From contig NW_027490226.1 in assembly GCF_050948175.1 (NCBI RefSeq), positions 620,001-684,000 of the forward strand: a stretch of 64,000 nt of DNA, written 5' to 3'. The notes beneath the pieces are model-generated. The model did no database searches. It was not told where the DNA came from and worked only from the letters and a program-made list of their open reading frames with translations. Positions 1 to 11,299 of the stretch are shown one piece after another. Within the stretch, counting starts at the first letter, position 1. Each line of letters begins with the position of its first letter. The translations under genes and the position numbers were made by a program. The stretch comes from Xylocopa sonorina (lineage: Eukaryota; Arthropoda; Insecta; Hymenoptera; Apidae).

Positions 1-23
1 ACGTAGATATCTGCAAACGCTAC

Positions 24-37
24 TTCCTTGCAAGGAA
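24..37. other. 14-bp perfect palindrome, one per monomer
   Basis: TTCCTTGCAAGGAA equals its own reverse complement. It sits at positions 24-37 of the first monomer and recurs at the same place in most monomers of the window. Recurrent broken forms exist: a G-to-C change giving GCAAGCAAG (about 1944 and 3333), TTCCTTCCAAGG (about 3850), TTCCTAGCAAGG, TTCCTAGCGAGG and TTCCTAGCTCGG (about 26617). It could be a binding site for a dimeric protein or a cruciform-forming element. No known protein motif is claimed. Confidence 0.9.
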
Positions 38-130
38 GTGTCGCATTTACACTCATTTGAATCGTAGGCAAGGAATGCATAACACTTCGCAATGAATATT
101 ATATCTTACCATGAAACATAGAAACGAGGT

Positions 131-140
131 GCGATATCGC
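131..140. other. 10-bp perfect palindrome, one per type-1 monomer
   Basis: GCGATATCGC is self-complementary and sits at monomer positions 131-140, 93 bp downstream of the 14-bp palindrome. It contains three of the nine CpGs of the monomer. Most type-1 monomers keep it; variants include GCGATATCAC, GCGATATTGC and GCGATGTCGC. Type-2 monomers carry GCAATACCTC or GCAATATCTC and lack it. Any protein binding is unproven. Confidence 0.85.
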
Positions 141-1209
141 GTTACAAGAAGCATTTGAACTCTATTGCTTCGATACGTAGACATCTGCAAACGCTATTTC
201 CTTGCATGGAAGTGTCGCATTTACATTCATTTGAAGTGTAGACGAGGAATACATAACACATCGCAAATCATATTATATCTTACCATGAAACATAGAAATG
301 AGATGCGATGTCGCGTTTTAAGAAGCATTAGAACACTATTGCTACGATAGGTAGACATTTGCAAACGCTACTTCCTTGCAAGGAAGTGTCGCATTTACAT
401 TCATTTGAATCGTAGACGAGGAATGCATAACACTTCGCAATGAATATTATATCTTATCATGAAACATAGATATCAGATGCAATACCTCGTTTTAAGAAGC
501 ATTTGAACTCTATTGCTTCGATACGTAGACATCTGCAAAAGCTATTTCCTTGCAAGGAAGTGTCGCATTTACATTCATTTGAAGTGCAGACGCGAAATAC
601 ATAACACTTCGCAAATCATATTATATCTTACCATGAAACATAGAAATGAGATGCGATATCGCGTTCTAAGAAGCATTAGAACACTACTGCTACGATAGGT
701 AGACATTTGCAAACGCTATTTCCTTGCAAGGAAGTGTCGCATTTACATTCATTTGAAGTGTAGACGAGGAATACATAACATTTCGCAAATCATATTATAT
801 CTTACTATGAAACATAGAAATGAGATGCGATATCGCGTTTTAAGAATCATAAGAACTCTATTGCTACGATACGTAACATCTGCAAACGCTATTTCCTTGC
901 AAGGAAGTGTCGCATTTACATTCATTTGAAGTGTAGACGAGGAATACATAACACTTCGAAAATCATATCATATCTTACCATGAAACATAGAAATGAGATG
1001 CGATATCACGTTTTAAAAGCATTAGAAATCTATTGCTACGATACACAGACATCTTCAAACGCTATTTCCTAGCAAGGAAGTGTCGCATTTACATTCATTT
1101 GAAGTGTAGGCGAGGAATACATAACACTTCGCAAATCATATTATACCTTACCATGAAACAAAGAAATGAGATGCGATATCGCGTTTTAAGAATCATAAGA
1201 ACTCTATTT

Positions 1210-1222
1210 CTACGATACGTAG
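1210..1222. other. Hairpin spanning the monomer junction
   Basis: CTACG-ATA-CGTAG is a 5-bp inverted repeat with a 3-nt loop, formed by the last seven bases of one monomer and the first six of the next. The common junction variant CTTCGATACGTAG has one mismatch, and CTACGATAGGTAG, seen before type-2 monomers, keeps only a 4-bp stem. The element therefore differs systematically with monomer class. It is a possible dyad binding site or simply part of the monomer. Confidence 0.7.
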
Positions 1223-1390
1223 ACATCTGCAAACGCTATTTCCTTGCAAGGAAGTGTCGCATTTACATTCATTTGAAGTGTAGACGAGGAATACATAACA
1301 CTTCGCAAATCATATTATATCTTACCATGAAACATAGAAATGAGATGCGATATCGCGTTTTAAGAAGCATTAGAACACTATTGCTACGAT
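1217..1390 (+). repeat. Reference type-1 monomer (174 bp)
   Basis: This monomer is essentially the array consensus. In order it shows ACGTAGACATCTGC at the start, the 14-bp palindrome at monomer positions 24-37, GAAGTGTAGACGAGGAATAC near the middle, CAAATCATATTATATCTTAC, GAAACATAGAAATGAG, the 10-bp palindrome at 131-140, and a tail ending CTATTGCTACGAT. By hand count the consensus has 32 C, 31 G and 9 CpG in 174 bases (36% GC). No stop codon occurs in one forward frame. Type 1 is the majority class throughout the window. Confidence 0.93.
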
Positions 1391-1564
1391 AGGTAGACAT
1401 TTGCAAACGCTATTTCCTTGCAAGGAAGTGTCGCATTTACATTCATTTGAATCGTAGACGAGGAATGCATAACATTTCGCAATGAATATTATATCTTATC
1501 ATGAAACATAGATATGAGATGCAATACCTCGTTTTAAGAAGCATTTGAACTCTATTGCTTCGAT
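1391..1564 (+). repeat. Reference type-2 monomer (174 bp)
   Basis: This is a clear example of the second monomer class. Its linked differences from type 1 are AGGTAGACATTTGC at the start, GAATCGTAG instead of GAAGTGTAG, AATGCAT instead of AATACAT, CAATGAATATT instead of CAAATCATATT, CTTATCATG instead of CTTACCATG, GATATGAG instead of GAAATGAG, and GCAATACCTCG instead of GCGATATCGCG. The last change destroys the 10-bp palindrome. The G at the second base of the start creates a TAG in the frame that is open through type 1, so type-2 monomers end most open frames. In domain I the class recurs at irregular multiples of the monomer, often two or three apart (for example around 1449, 1970 and 2493). 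Confidence 0.88.
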
Positions 1565-3039
1565 ACGTAGACATCTGCAAACGCTATTTCCTTGCAAGGA
1601 AGTGTCGCATTTACATTCATTTGAAGTGTAGACGAGGAATACATAACACTTCGCAAATCATATTATATCCTACTATGAAACATAGAAATGAGATGCGATA
1701 TCGCGTTTTAAGAATCATAAGAACTCTATTGCTACCATACGTTGACATCCGCAAACGCTATTTCCTTGCAAGGAAGTGTCGCATTTACATTCATTTGAAG
1801 TGTAGACGAGGAATACATAACACTTTGCAAATCATATTATATCTTACCATGAAACATAGAAATGAGATGCGACATCGCGTTTTAAGAAGCATAAGAACTC
1901 TATTGCTACGATAGGTAGACAATTGCAAACGCTATTTCCTTGCAAGCAAGTGTCGCATTTACATTCATTCGAATCGTAGACGAGGAATGCATAACACTTC
2001 GCAACGAATATTATATCTTATCAGGAAACATACATATGAGATGCAATATCTCGTTTTAAGAAGCATTTGAACTCTATTTCTTCGATACGTAGATATCTGC
2101 AAACGCTATTTCCTTGCAAGGAAGTGTCGCATTTACATTCATTTGAAGTGTAGACGAGGAATACATAACACATCGCAAATCATATTATATCTTACCATGA
2201 AACATAGAAATGAGATGCAATACCTCGTTTTAAGAAGCATTTGAACTCTATTGCTTCGATACGTAGACATCTGCAGAAGCTATTTCCTTGCAAGGAAGTG
2301 TCGCATTTATATTCATTTGAAGTGCAGACGAGAAATACATAACACTTCGCAAATCATATTATATCTTACCATGAAACATAGAAATGAGAAGCGATATCGC
2401 GTTCTAAGAAGCATTAGAACACTATTGCTACGCTAGGTAGATATTTGCAAACGCTATTTCCTTGCAAGGAAGTGTCGCATTTACATTCATTTGAATCGTA
2501 GACGAGGAATGCATAACACTTCACAATGAATATTATATCTTATCATGAAACATAGAAATGAGATGCGATATCGCGTTTTAAGAATCATAAGAACTCTATT
2601 GCTACGATACGTGACATCTGCAAACGCTATTTCCTAGCGAGGAAGTGTCGCATTATATTCATCTGAAGTGTAGACGAGGAATACATGACACTTCGAAAAT
2701 TATATCATATCTTACCATGAAACATAGGAATGAGATGCGATATCGCGATTTAAGAATCATAAGATCTCTATTGCTACGATACGTAGACATCTGCAAACGC
2801 TATTTCCTTGCAAGGAAGTGTCGCATTTACATTCATTTGAAGTGTAGACGCGGAATACATAACACTTCGCAAATCATATTATATCTTACCATGAAACATA
2901 GAAATGAGATGCGATATCGCGTTTTAAGAAGCATTAGAACACTATTGCTACGATAGGTAGACATTTGCAAACGCTATTTTCTTGCAAGGAAGTGTCGCAC
3001 TTACATTCATTTGATGTGTAGACGAGGAATACATAACAC

Positions 3040-4364
3040 TTCGCAAATCGTAATACATCTTACCATGAAACATAGAAATGAGATGCGATATCGTGTTTTA
3101 AGAAGCATTAGAACTCTATTGCTACGATATCTAGACATCTGCAGACGCTATTTCCTAGCAAGGAAGTGTCGCATTTACATTCATTTGAAGTGTAGACGAG
3201 GAATACATGACACTTCGCAAATCATATTATATCTTACCATGAAACATAAAAATGAGATGCAATATCGCGTTTTAAGAATCATAAGAACTCTATTGCTACG
3301 ATAGGTAGACATTTGCAAAAGCTATTTCCTTGCAAGCAAGTGTCGCATTTACATTGATTCGAATCGTAGACGAGGAATGCATAACACATCGCAAAGAATA
3401 TTATATCTTATCATGAAACATAGATATGAGATGCAATATCTCGTTTTAAGAAGCATTTGAACTCTATTGCTTCGATACGTAGCCATCTGCAAACGCTATT
3501 TCCTTGCAAGGAAGTGTCGCATTTACATTCATTTGAAGTGTAGACGAGGAATACATAACACCTCGCAAATCATATTATACCTTACCGTGAAACATAGAAA
3601 TGAGAAGCAATATCGCGTTTTATGAATCATAAGAACTCTATTGCTACGATACGTAGATATCTGCAAACGCTACTTCCTTGCAAGGAAGTGTCGCATTTAC
3701 ATACATTTGAAGTGTAGACGAGGAATACATAACACATCGCAAATCATATTATATCTTACCATGAAACATAGAAATGAGATGCGATGTCGCGTTTTAAGAA
3801 TCATAAGAACTCTGTTGCTACGATACGTAGACATCTGCAAACGCTATTTCCTTCCAAGGAAGTGTCGCATTTACATTCATTTGAAGTGTAGACGAGGAAT
3901 ACATAACACTTCGCAAATAATATTATATCTTACCATGAAACATAGAAATGAGATGCGATATCGCGTTTTAAGAAGCATTAGAACACTATTGCTACGATAG
4001 GTAGACATTTGCAAAAGCTATTTCCTTGCAAGGAAGTGTCGCATTTACATTCATTTGAATCGTAGACGAGAAATATATAACACTTCGCAAATCATATTAT
4101 ATCTTACCATGAAACATAGAAATGAGATGTGATATCGCGTTCTAAGAAGCATTATAACACTACTGCTACGATAGGTAGACATTTGCAAACGCTATTTCCT
4201 TGCAAGGAAGTGTCGCATTTACATTCATTTGAAGTGTAGACGAGGAATACATAACATTTCGCAAATCATATTATATCTTACTATGAAACATAGAAATGAG
4301 ATGCGATATCGGGTTTTAAGAATCATAAGAACTCTATTGCTACGATACGTAGACATCTGCAAAT
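3040..4364. repeat. Domain I satellite segment, also seen at about 18832-20243
   Basis: Ordinary type-1 and type-2 monomers. Diagnostic variants are CGCAAATCGTAATACATC (about 3043), CTCTGTTGCTACG (about 3811) and TTCCTTCCAAGG (about 3850); they reappear together in 18832-20243 at offset 15819, which becomes 15993 after an extra monomer. The part from 4002 to 4364 also recurs at 15301-15663 at offset 11299, so it belongs to the same long-range duplication as copies A and B. Confidence 0.82.
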
Positions 4365-6277
4365 GCTATTTCCTTGCAAGGAAGTGTCGCATTTACATTC
4401 ATTTGAAGTGTAGACGAGGAATACATAACACTTCGCAAATCATATTATATCTTACCATGAAACATAGAAATGAGATGCGATATCACGTTTTAAGAAGCAT
4501 TAGAACACTATTGCTACGATAGGTAGACATTTGCAAACGCTATTTCCTTGCAAGGAAGTGTCGCATTTACATTCCTTTGAATCGTAGACGAGGAATGCAT
4601 AACACTTCGCAATGAATATTATATCTTATCATGAAACATAGATATGAGATGCAATACCTCGTTTTAAGAAGCATTTGAACTCTATTGCTTCGATACGTAG
4701 ACATCTGCAAACGCTATTTCCTTGCAAGGAAGTGTCGCAATTACATTCATTTGAAGTGTAGACGAGGAATACATAACACTTCGCAAATCATATTATATCC
4801 TACTATGAAACATAGAAATGAGATGCGATATCGCGTTTTAAGAATCATAAGAACTCTATTGCTACGATACATAGACATCTGCAAACGCTATTTCCTTGCA
4901 AGGAAGTGTCGCATTTACATTCATTTGAAGTGTAGACGAGGAATACATAACACTTCGCAACTCATATTATACCTTACCGTGAAACATAGAAATGAGAAGC
5001 AATATCGCGTTTTATGAATCATAAGAACTCCATTGCTACGATACGTAGACATCTGCAAACGCTATTTCCTTGCAAGGAAGTGTCGCATTTACATTCATTT
5101 GAAGTGTAGACGAGGAATACATAACACTTCGCAAATCATACTATATCTTACCATGAAACATAGAAATGAGATGCGACATCGCGTTTTAAGAAGCATAAGA
5201 ACTCTATTGCTACGATACGTAGACATCTGCAAGCGCTATTTCCTTGCAAGGAAGTGTCGCATTTACATTCATTTGAAGTGTAGACGAGGAATACATAACA
5301 CTTCGCAAATAATATTATATCTTACCATGAAACATAGAAATGAGATGTGATATCGCGTTTTATGAAGCATTAGAACACTATTGCTACGATAGGTAGACAT
5401 TTGCAAACGCTATTTCCTTGCAAGGAAGTGTCGCATTTACATTCATTTGAATCGTAGACGAGGAATGCATAACACTTCGCAATGAATATTATATCTTATC
5501 ATGAAACATAGAAATGAGATGCGATATCGCGTTTTAAGAATCATAAGAACTCTATTACTACGATACGTAGACATCTGCAAACGCTATTTCCTTGCAAGGA
5601 AGTGTCGCATTTACATTCATCTGAAGTGTAGACGAGGAATACATGACACTTCGAAAATCATATCATATCTTACCATGAAACATAGAAATGAGATGCGATA
5701 TCACGTATTAAAAGCATTAGAAATCTATTGCTACGATACACAGACATCTTCAAACGCTATTTCCTAGCAAGGAAGTGTCGCATTTACATTCATTTGAAGT
5801 GTAGGCGAGGAATACATAACACTTCGCAAATCATATTATACCTTACCATGAAACATAGAAATGAGATGCGATATCGCGTTTTAAGAATCATAAGAACTCT
5901 ATTGCTACGTTACGTAGACATCTGCAAACGCTATTTCCTTGCAAGGAAGTGTCGCATTTACATTCATTTGAAGTGTAGACGAGGAATACATAACACTTTG
6001 CGAAGAATATTATATCTTATCATGAAACATAGAAATGAGATGCGATATCGCTTTCTAAGAAGCATTAGAACACTACTGCTACGATAGGTAGACATTTGCA
6101 ACCGCTATTTCCTTGCAAGGAAGTGTCGCATTTACATTCATTTGAAGTGTAGGCGAGGAATACATAACATTTCGCAAATCATATTATATCTTACTATGAA
6201 ACATAGAAATGAGATGCGATATCGCGTTTTAAGAATCATAAGAACTCTATTGCTACGATACGTAGACATCTGCAAAC
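4365..6277. repeat. 11-monomer HOR unit (1913 bp), first copy
   Basis: The sequence repeats itself at an offset of 1913 bp, which is 11 monomers minus one base. The lost base is in the variant CGTATTAAAAGC near 5705. Just upstream the match is homologous but not identical (4316 and 4364 differ from 6229 and 6277), so the near-identical tandem starts at about 4365. This is a direct head-to-tail duplication of 11 monomers. Confidence 0.88.
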
Positions 6278-8190
6278 GCTATTTCCTTGCAAGGAAGTGT
6301 CGCATTTACATTCATTTGAAGTGTAGACGAGGAATACATAACACTTCGCAAATCATATTATATCTTACCATGAAACATAGAAATGAGATGCGATATCACG
6401 TTTTAAGAAGCATTAGAACACTATTGCTACGATAGGTAGACATTTGCAAACGCTATTTCCTTGCAAGGAAGTGTCGCATTTACATTCCTTTGAATCGTAG
6501 ACGAGGAATGCATAACACTTCGCAATGAATATTATATCTTATCATGAAACATAGATATGAGATGCAATACCTCGTTTTAAGAAGCATTTGAACTCTATTG
6601 CTTCGATACGTAGACATCTGCAAACGCTATTTCCTTGCAAGGAAGTGTCGCAATTACATTCATTTGAAGTGTAGACGAGGAATACATAACACTTCGCAAA
6701 TCATATTATATCCTACTATGAAACATAGAAATGAGATGCGATATCGCGTTTTAAGAATCATAAGAACTCTATTGCTACGATACATAGACATCTGCAAACG
6801 CTATTTCCTTGCAAGGAAGTGTCGCATTTACATTCATTTGAAGTGTAGACGAGGAATACATAACACTTCGCAACTCATATTATACCTTACCGTGAAACAT
6901 AGAAATGAGAAGCAATATCGCGTTTTATGAATCATAAGAACTCCATTGCTACGATACGTAGACATCTGCAAACGCTATTTCCTTGCAAGGAAGTGTCGCA
7001 TTTACATTCATTTGAAGTGTAGACGAGGAATACATAACACTTCGCAAATCATACTATATCTTACCATGAAACATAGAAATGAGATGCGACATCGCGTTTT
7101 AAGAAGCATAAGAACTCTATTGCTACGATACGTAGACATCTGCAAGCGCTATTTCCTTGCAAGGAAGTGTCGCATTTACATTCATTTGAAGTGTAGACGA
7201 GGAATACATAACACTTCGCAAATAATATTATATCTTACCATGAAACATAGAAATGAGATGTGATATCGCGTTTTATGAAGCATTAGAACACTATTGCTAC
7301 GATAGGTAGACATTTGCAAACGCTATTTCCTTGCAAGGAAGTGTCGCATTTACATTCATTTGAATCGTAGACGAGGAATGCATAACACTTCGCAATGAAT
7401 ATTATATCTTATCATGAAACATAGAAATGAGATGCGATATCGCGTTTTAAGAATCATAAGAACTCTATTACTACGATACGTAGACATCTGCAAACGCTAT
7501 TTCCTTGCAAGGAAGTGTCGCATTTACATTCATCTGAAGTGTAGACGAGGAATACATGACACTTCGAAAATCATATCATATCTTACCATGAAACATAGAA
7601 ATGAGATGCGATATCACGTATTAAAAGCATTAGAAATCTATTGCTACGATACACAGACATCTTCAAACGCTATTTCCTAGCAAGGAAGTGTCGCATTTAC
7701 ATTCATTTGAAGTGTAGGCGAGGAATACATAACACTTCGCAAATCATATTATACCTTACCATGAAACATAGAAATGAGATGCGATATCGCGTTTTAAGAA
7801 TCATAAGAACTCTATTGCTACGTTACGTAGACATCTGCAAACGCTATTTCCTTGCAAGGAAGTGTCGCATTTACATTCATTTGAAGTGTAGACGAGGAAT
7901 ACATAACACTTTGCGAAGAATATTATATCTTATCATGAAACATAGAAATGAGATGCGATATCGCTTTCTAAGAAGCATTAGAACACTACTGCTACGATAG
8001 GTAGACATTTGCAACCGCTATTTCCTTGCAAGGAAGTGTCGCATTTACATTCATTTGAAGTGTAGGCGAGGAATACATAACATTTCGCAAATCATATTAT
8101 ATCTTACTATGAAACATAGAAATGAGATGCGATATCGCGTTTTAAGAATCATAAGAACTCTATTGCTACGATACGTAGACATCTGCAAAC
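6278..8190. repeat. 11-monomer HOR unit (1913 bp), second copy
   Basis: This is the downstream partner of 4365-6277. I saw no differences between the two by eye over most of the length, so the duplication looks recent. The periodicity continues into a short third partial copy up to about 8230, where GAAGTGTAG is replaced by GAATCGTAG and the register is lost. Confidence 0.88.
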
Positions 8191-11100
8191 GCTATTTCCT
8201 TGCAAGGAAGTGTCGCATTTACATTCATTTGAATCGTAGACGAGGAATGCATAACACTTCGCAATGAATATTACATCTTATCATGAAACATAGAAATGAG
8301 ATGCGATATCGCGTTTTAAGAATCATAAGAACTCTATTGCTACGATACGTGACATCTGCAAACGCTATTTCCTTGCAAGGAAGTGTCGCATTTACATTCA
8401 TCTGAAGTGTAGACGAGGAATACATGACACTTCGAAAATCATATCATATCTTACCATGAAACAGAAATGAGATGCGATATCACGTTTTAAAAGCATTAGA
8501 AATCTATTGCTACGATACACAGACATCTTCAATCGCTATTTCCTAGCAAGGAAGTGTCGCATTTACATTCATCTGAAGTGTAGGCGAGGAATACATAACA
8601 CTTCGCAAATCATATTATACCTTACCATGAAACATAGAAATGAGAAGCAATATTGCGTTTTACGAATCATAAGAACTCTATTGCTACGATACGTAGATAT
8701 CTGCAAACGCTACATCCTTGCAAGGAAGTGTCGCATTTACACTCATTTGAATCGTAGGCGAGGAATGCATAACACTTCGCAATGAATATTATATCTTATC
8801 ATGAAACATAGATATGAGATGCAATACCTCGTTTTAAGAAGCATTTGAACTCTATTGCTTCGATACGTAGACATCTGCAAAAGCTATTTCCTTGCAAGGA
8901 AGTGTCGCATTTACATTCATTTGAAGTGCAGACGAGAAATACATAACACTTCGCAAATCATATTATATCTTACCATGAAACATAGAAATGAGATGCGATA
9001 TCGCGTTCTAAGAAGCATTAGAACACTACTGCTACGATAAGTAGACATTTGCAAACGCTATTTCCTTGCAAGGAAGTGTCGCATTTACATTCATTTGAAG
9101 TGTAGACGAGGAATACATAACATTTCGCAAATCATATTATATCTTACTATGAAACATAGAAATGAGATGCGATATCGCGTTTTAAGAATCATAAGAACTC
9201 TATTGCTACGATACGTAGACATCTGCAAACGCTATTTCCTTGCAAGGAAGTGTCGCACTTACATTCATTTGAAGTGTAGACGAGGAATACATAACACTTC
9301 GCAAATAATATTATATCTTACCATGAAACATAGAAATGAGATGTGATATCGCGTTTTATGAAGCATTAGAACACTATTGCTACGATAGGTAGACATTTGC
9401 AAACGCTATTTCCTTGCAAGGAAGTGTCGCATTTACATTCATTTGAATCGTAGACGAGGAATGCATAACACTTCGCAATGAATACTATATCTTATCATGA
9501 AACATAGAAATGAGATGCGATATCGCGTTTTAAGAATCATAAGAACTCTATTGCTACGATACGTAGACATCTGCAAACGCTATTTCCTTGCAAGGAAGTG
9601 TCGCATTTACATTCATCTGAAGTGTAGACGAGGAATACATGACACTTCGAAAATCATATCATATCTTACCATGAAACATAGAAATGAGATGCGGTATCAC
9701 GTTTTAAAAGCATTAGAAATCTATTGCTACGATACACAGACATCTTCAAACGCTATTTCCTAGCAAGGAATTGTCGCATTTACATTCATTTGAAGTGTAG
9801 GCGAGGAATACATAACACTTCGCAAATCATATTATACCTTACCATGAAACATAGAAATGAGATGCGATATCGCGTTTTAAGAATCATAAGAACTCTATTG
9901 CTACGATAGGTAGACATTTGCAAACGCTATTTCCTTGCAAGCAAGTGTCGCATTTACATTCATTCGAATCGTAGACGAGGAATGCATAACACTTCGCAAC
10001 GAATATTATATCTTATCAGGAAACATACATATGAGATGCAATATCTCGTTTTAAGAAACAGTTGAACTCTATTGCTTCGATACGTAGACATCTGCAAACG
10101 CTATTTCCTTGCAAGGAAGTGTCGCATTTACATTCATTTGAAGTGTAGACGAGGAATACATAACACATCGCAAATCATATTATATCTTACCATGAAACAT
10201 AGAAATGAGATGCAATACCTCGTTTTAAGAAGCATTTGTACTCTATTGCTTCGATACGTAGACATCTGCAGAAGCTATTTCCTTGCAAGGAAGTGTCGCA
10301 TTTATATTCATTTGAAGTGCAGACGAGAAATACATAACACTTCGCAAATCATATTATATCTTCCCATGAAACATAGAAATGAGAAGCGATATCGCGTTCT
10401 AAGAAGCATTAGAACACTACTGCTACGATAGGTAGACATTTGCAAACGCTATTTCCTTGCAAGGAAGTGTCGCATTTACATTCATTTGAAGTGTAGACGA
10501 GGAATACATAACATTTCGCAAATCATATTATATCTTACTATGAAACATAGAAATGAGATGCGATATCGAGGTTTTAAGAATCATAAGAACTCTATTGCTA
10601 CGATACGTAGACATCTGCAAATGCTATTTCCTTGCAAGGAAGTGTCGCATTTACATTCATTTGAAGTGTAGACGAGGAATACATAACACTTCGCAAATAA
10701 TATTATATCTTACCATGAAACATAGAAATGAGATGCGATATCGCGTTTTAAGAAGCATTAGAACACTATTGCTACGATAGGTAGACATTTGCAAACGCTA
10801 TTTCCTTGCAAGGAAGTGTCGCATTTACATTCATTTGAATCGTAGATGAGGAATGCATAACACTTCGCAATGAATATTATATCTTATCATGAAACATAGA
10901 AATGAGATGCGATATCGCGTTTTAAGGATCATAAGAACTCTATTGCTACGATACGTAGACATCTGCAAACGCTATTTCCTTGCAAGGAAGTGTCGCATTC
11001 ACATTCATCTGAAGTGTAGACGAGGAATACATGACACTTCGAAAATCATATCATATCTTACCATGAAACATAGAAATGAGATGCGATATCACGTTTTAAA

Positions 11101-11299
11101 AGCATTAGAAATCTATTGCTACGATACACAGACATCTTCAAACGCTATTTCCTAGCAAGGAAGTGTCGCATTTACATTCATTTGAAGTGTAGGCGAGGAA
11201 TACATAACACTTCGCAAATCATATTATACCTTACCCTGAAACATAGAAATGAGAAGCAATATCGCGTTTTATGAATCATAAGAACTCTATTGCTACGAT
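8191..11299. repeat. Mosaic satellite segment of domain I
   Basis: This stretch is a patchwork of pieces found elsewhere in domain I. About 8855-9040 matches 513-698, about 9250-9905 matches 5254-5909 (offset 3996), about 9905-10440 matches 1910-2445 (offset 7995), about 10440-10640 matches 4183-4383, and about 10889-11155 resembles 7414-7680. Junctions fall between homologous positions of monomers. It includes a 170-bp monomer (8347-8516) and a 175-bp monomer (10430-10604). Confidence 0.75.
8347..8516. repeat. 170-bp deletion variant monomer
   Basis: Shortest monomer I found. It has ACGTGACATC (one base lost), GAAACAGAAATGAG where others have GAAACATAGAAATGAG (two bases lost), and TTTTAAAAGC (one base lost). 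The two-base loss was not seen elsewhere, so it is probably a private mutation of this copy. Confidence 0.8.

Larger units (their letters stand above)
1..3039. repeat. Domain I block, copy A (truncated by window start)
   Basis: This block recurs at 11300-14338 at a constant offset of 11299 bp (65 monomers minus 11 bp) and, partly, at 15723-18310. By eye only about four substitutions separate copies A and B, near 71, 2432, 2701 and 2846, so they are more than 99.5% identical although neighbouring monomers inside the block differ much more. It includes a 172-bp monomer at 871-1042 and another at 2609-2780. The left edge is the window edge, so the true unit may be longer. Confidence 0.9.

Noticed and set aside
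24..37. Terminal inverted repeats of a DNA transposon
   Set aside because: The palindrome lies inside every monomer at the same place, with no transposase, no target-site duplication and no element boundary.
749..949. Reverse-strand open frames of 66-70 codons (also near 8225, 12048, 16394 and 39867)
   Set aside because: They are the antisense of the same monomers, seen only where a 1-bp deletion removes a stop. No independent coding evidence.
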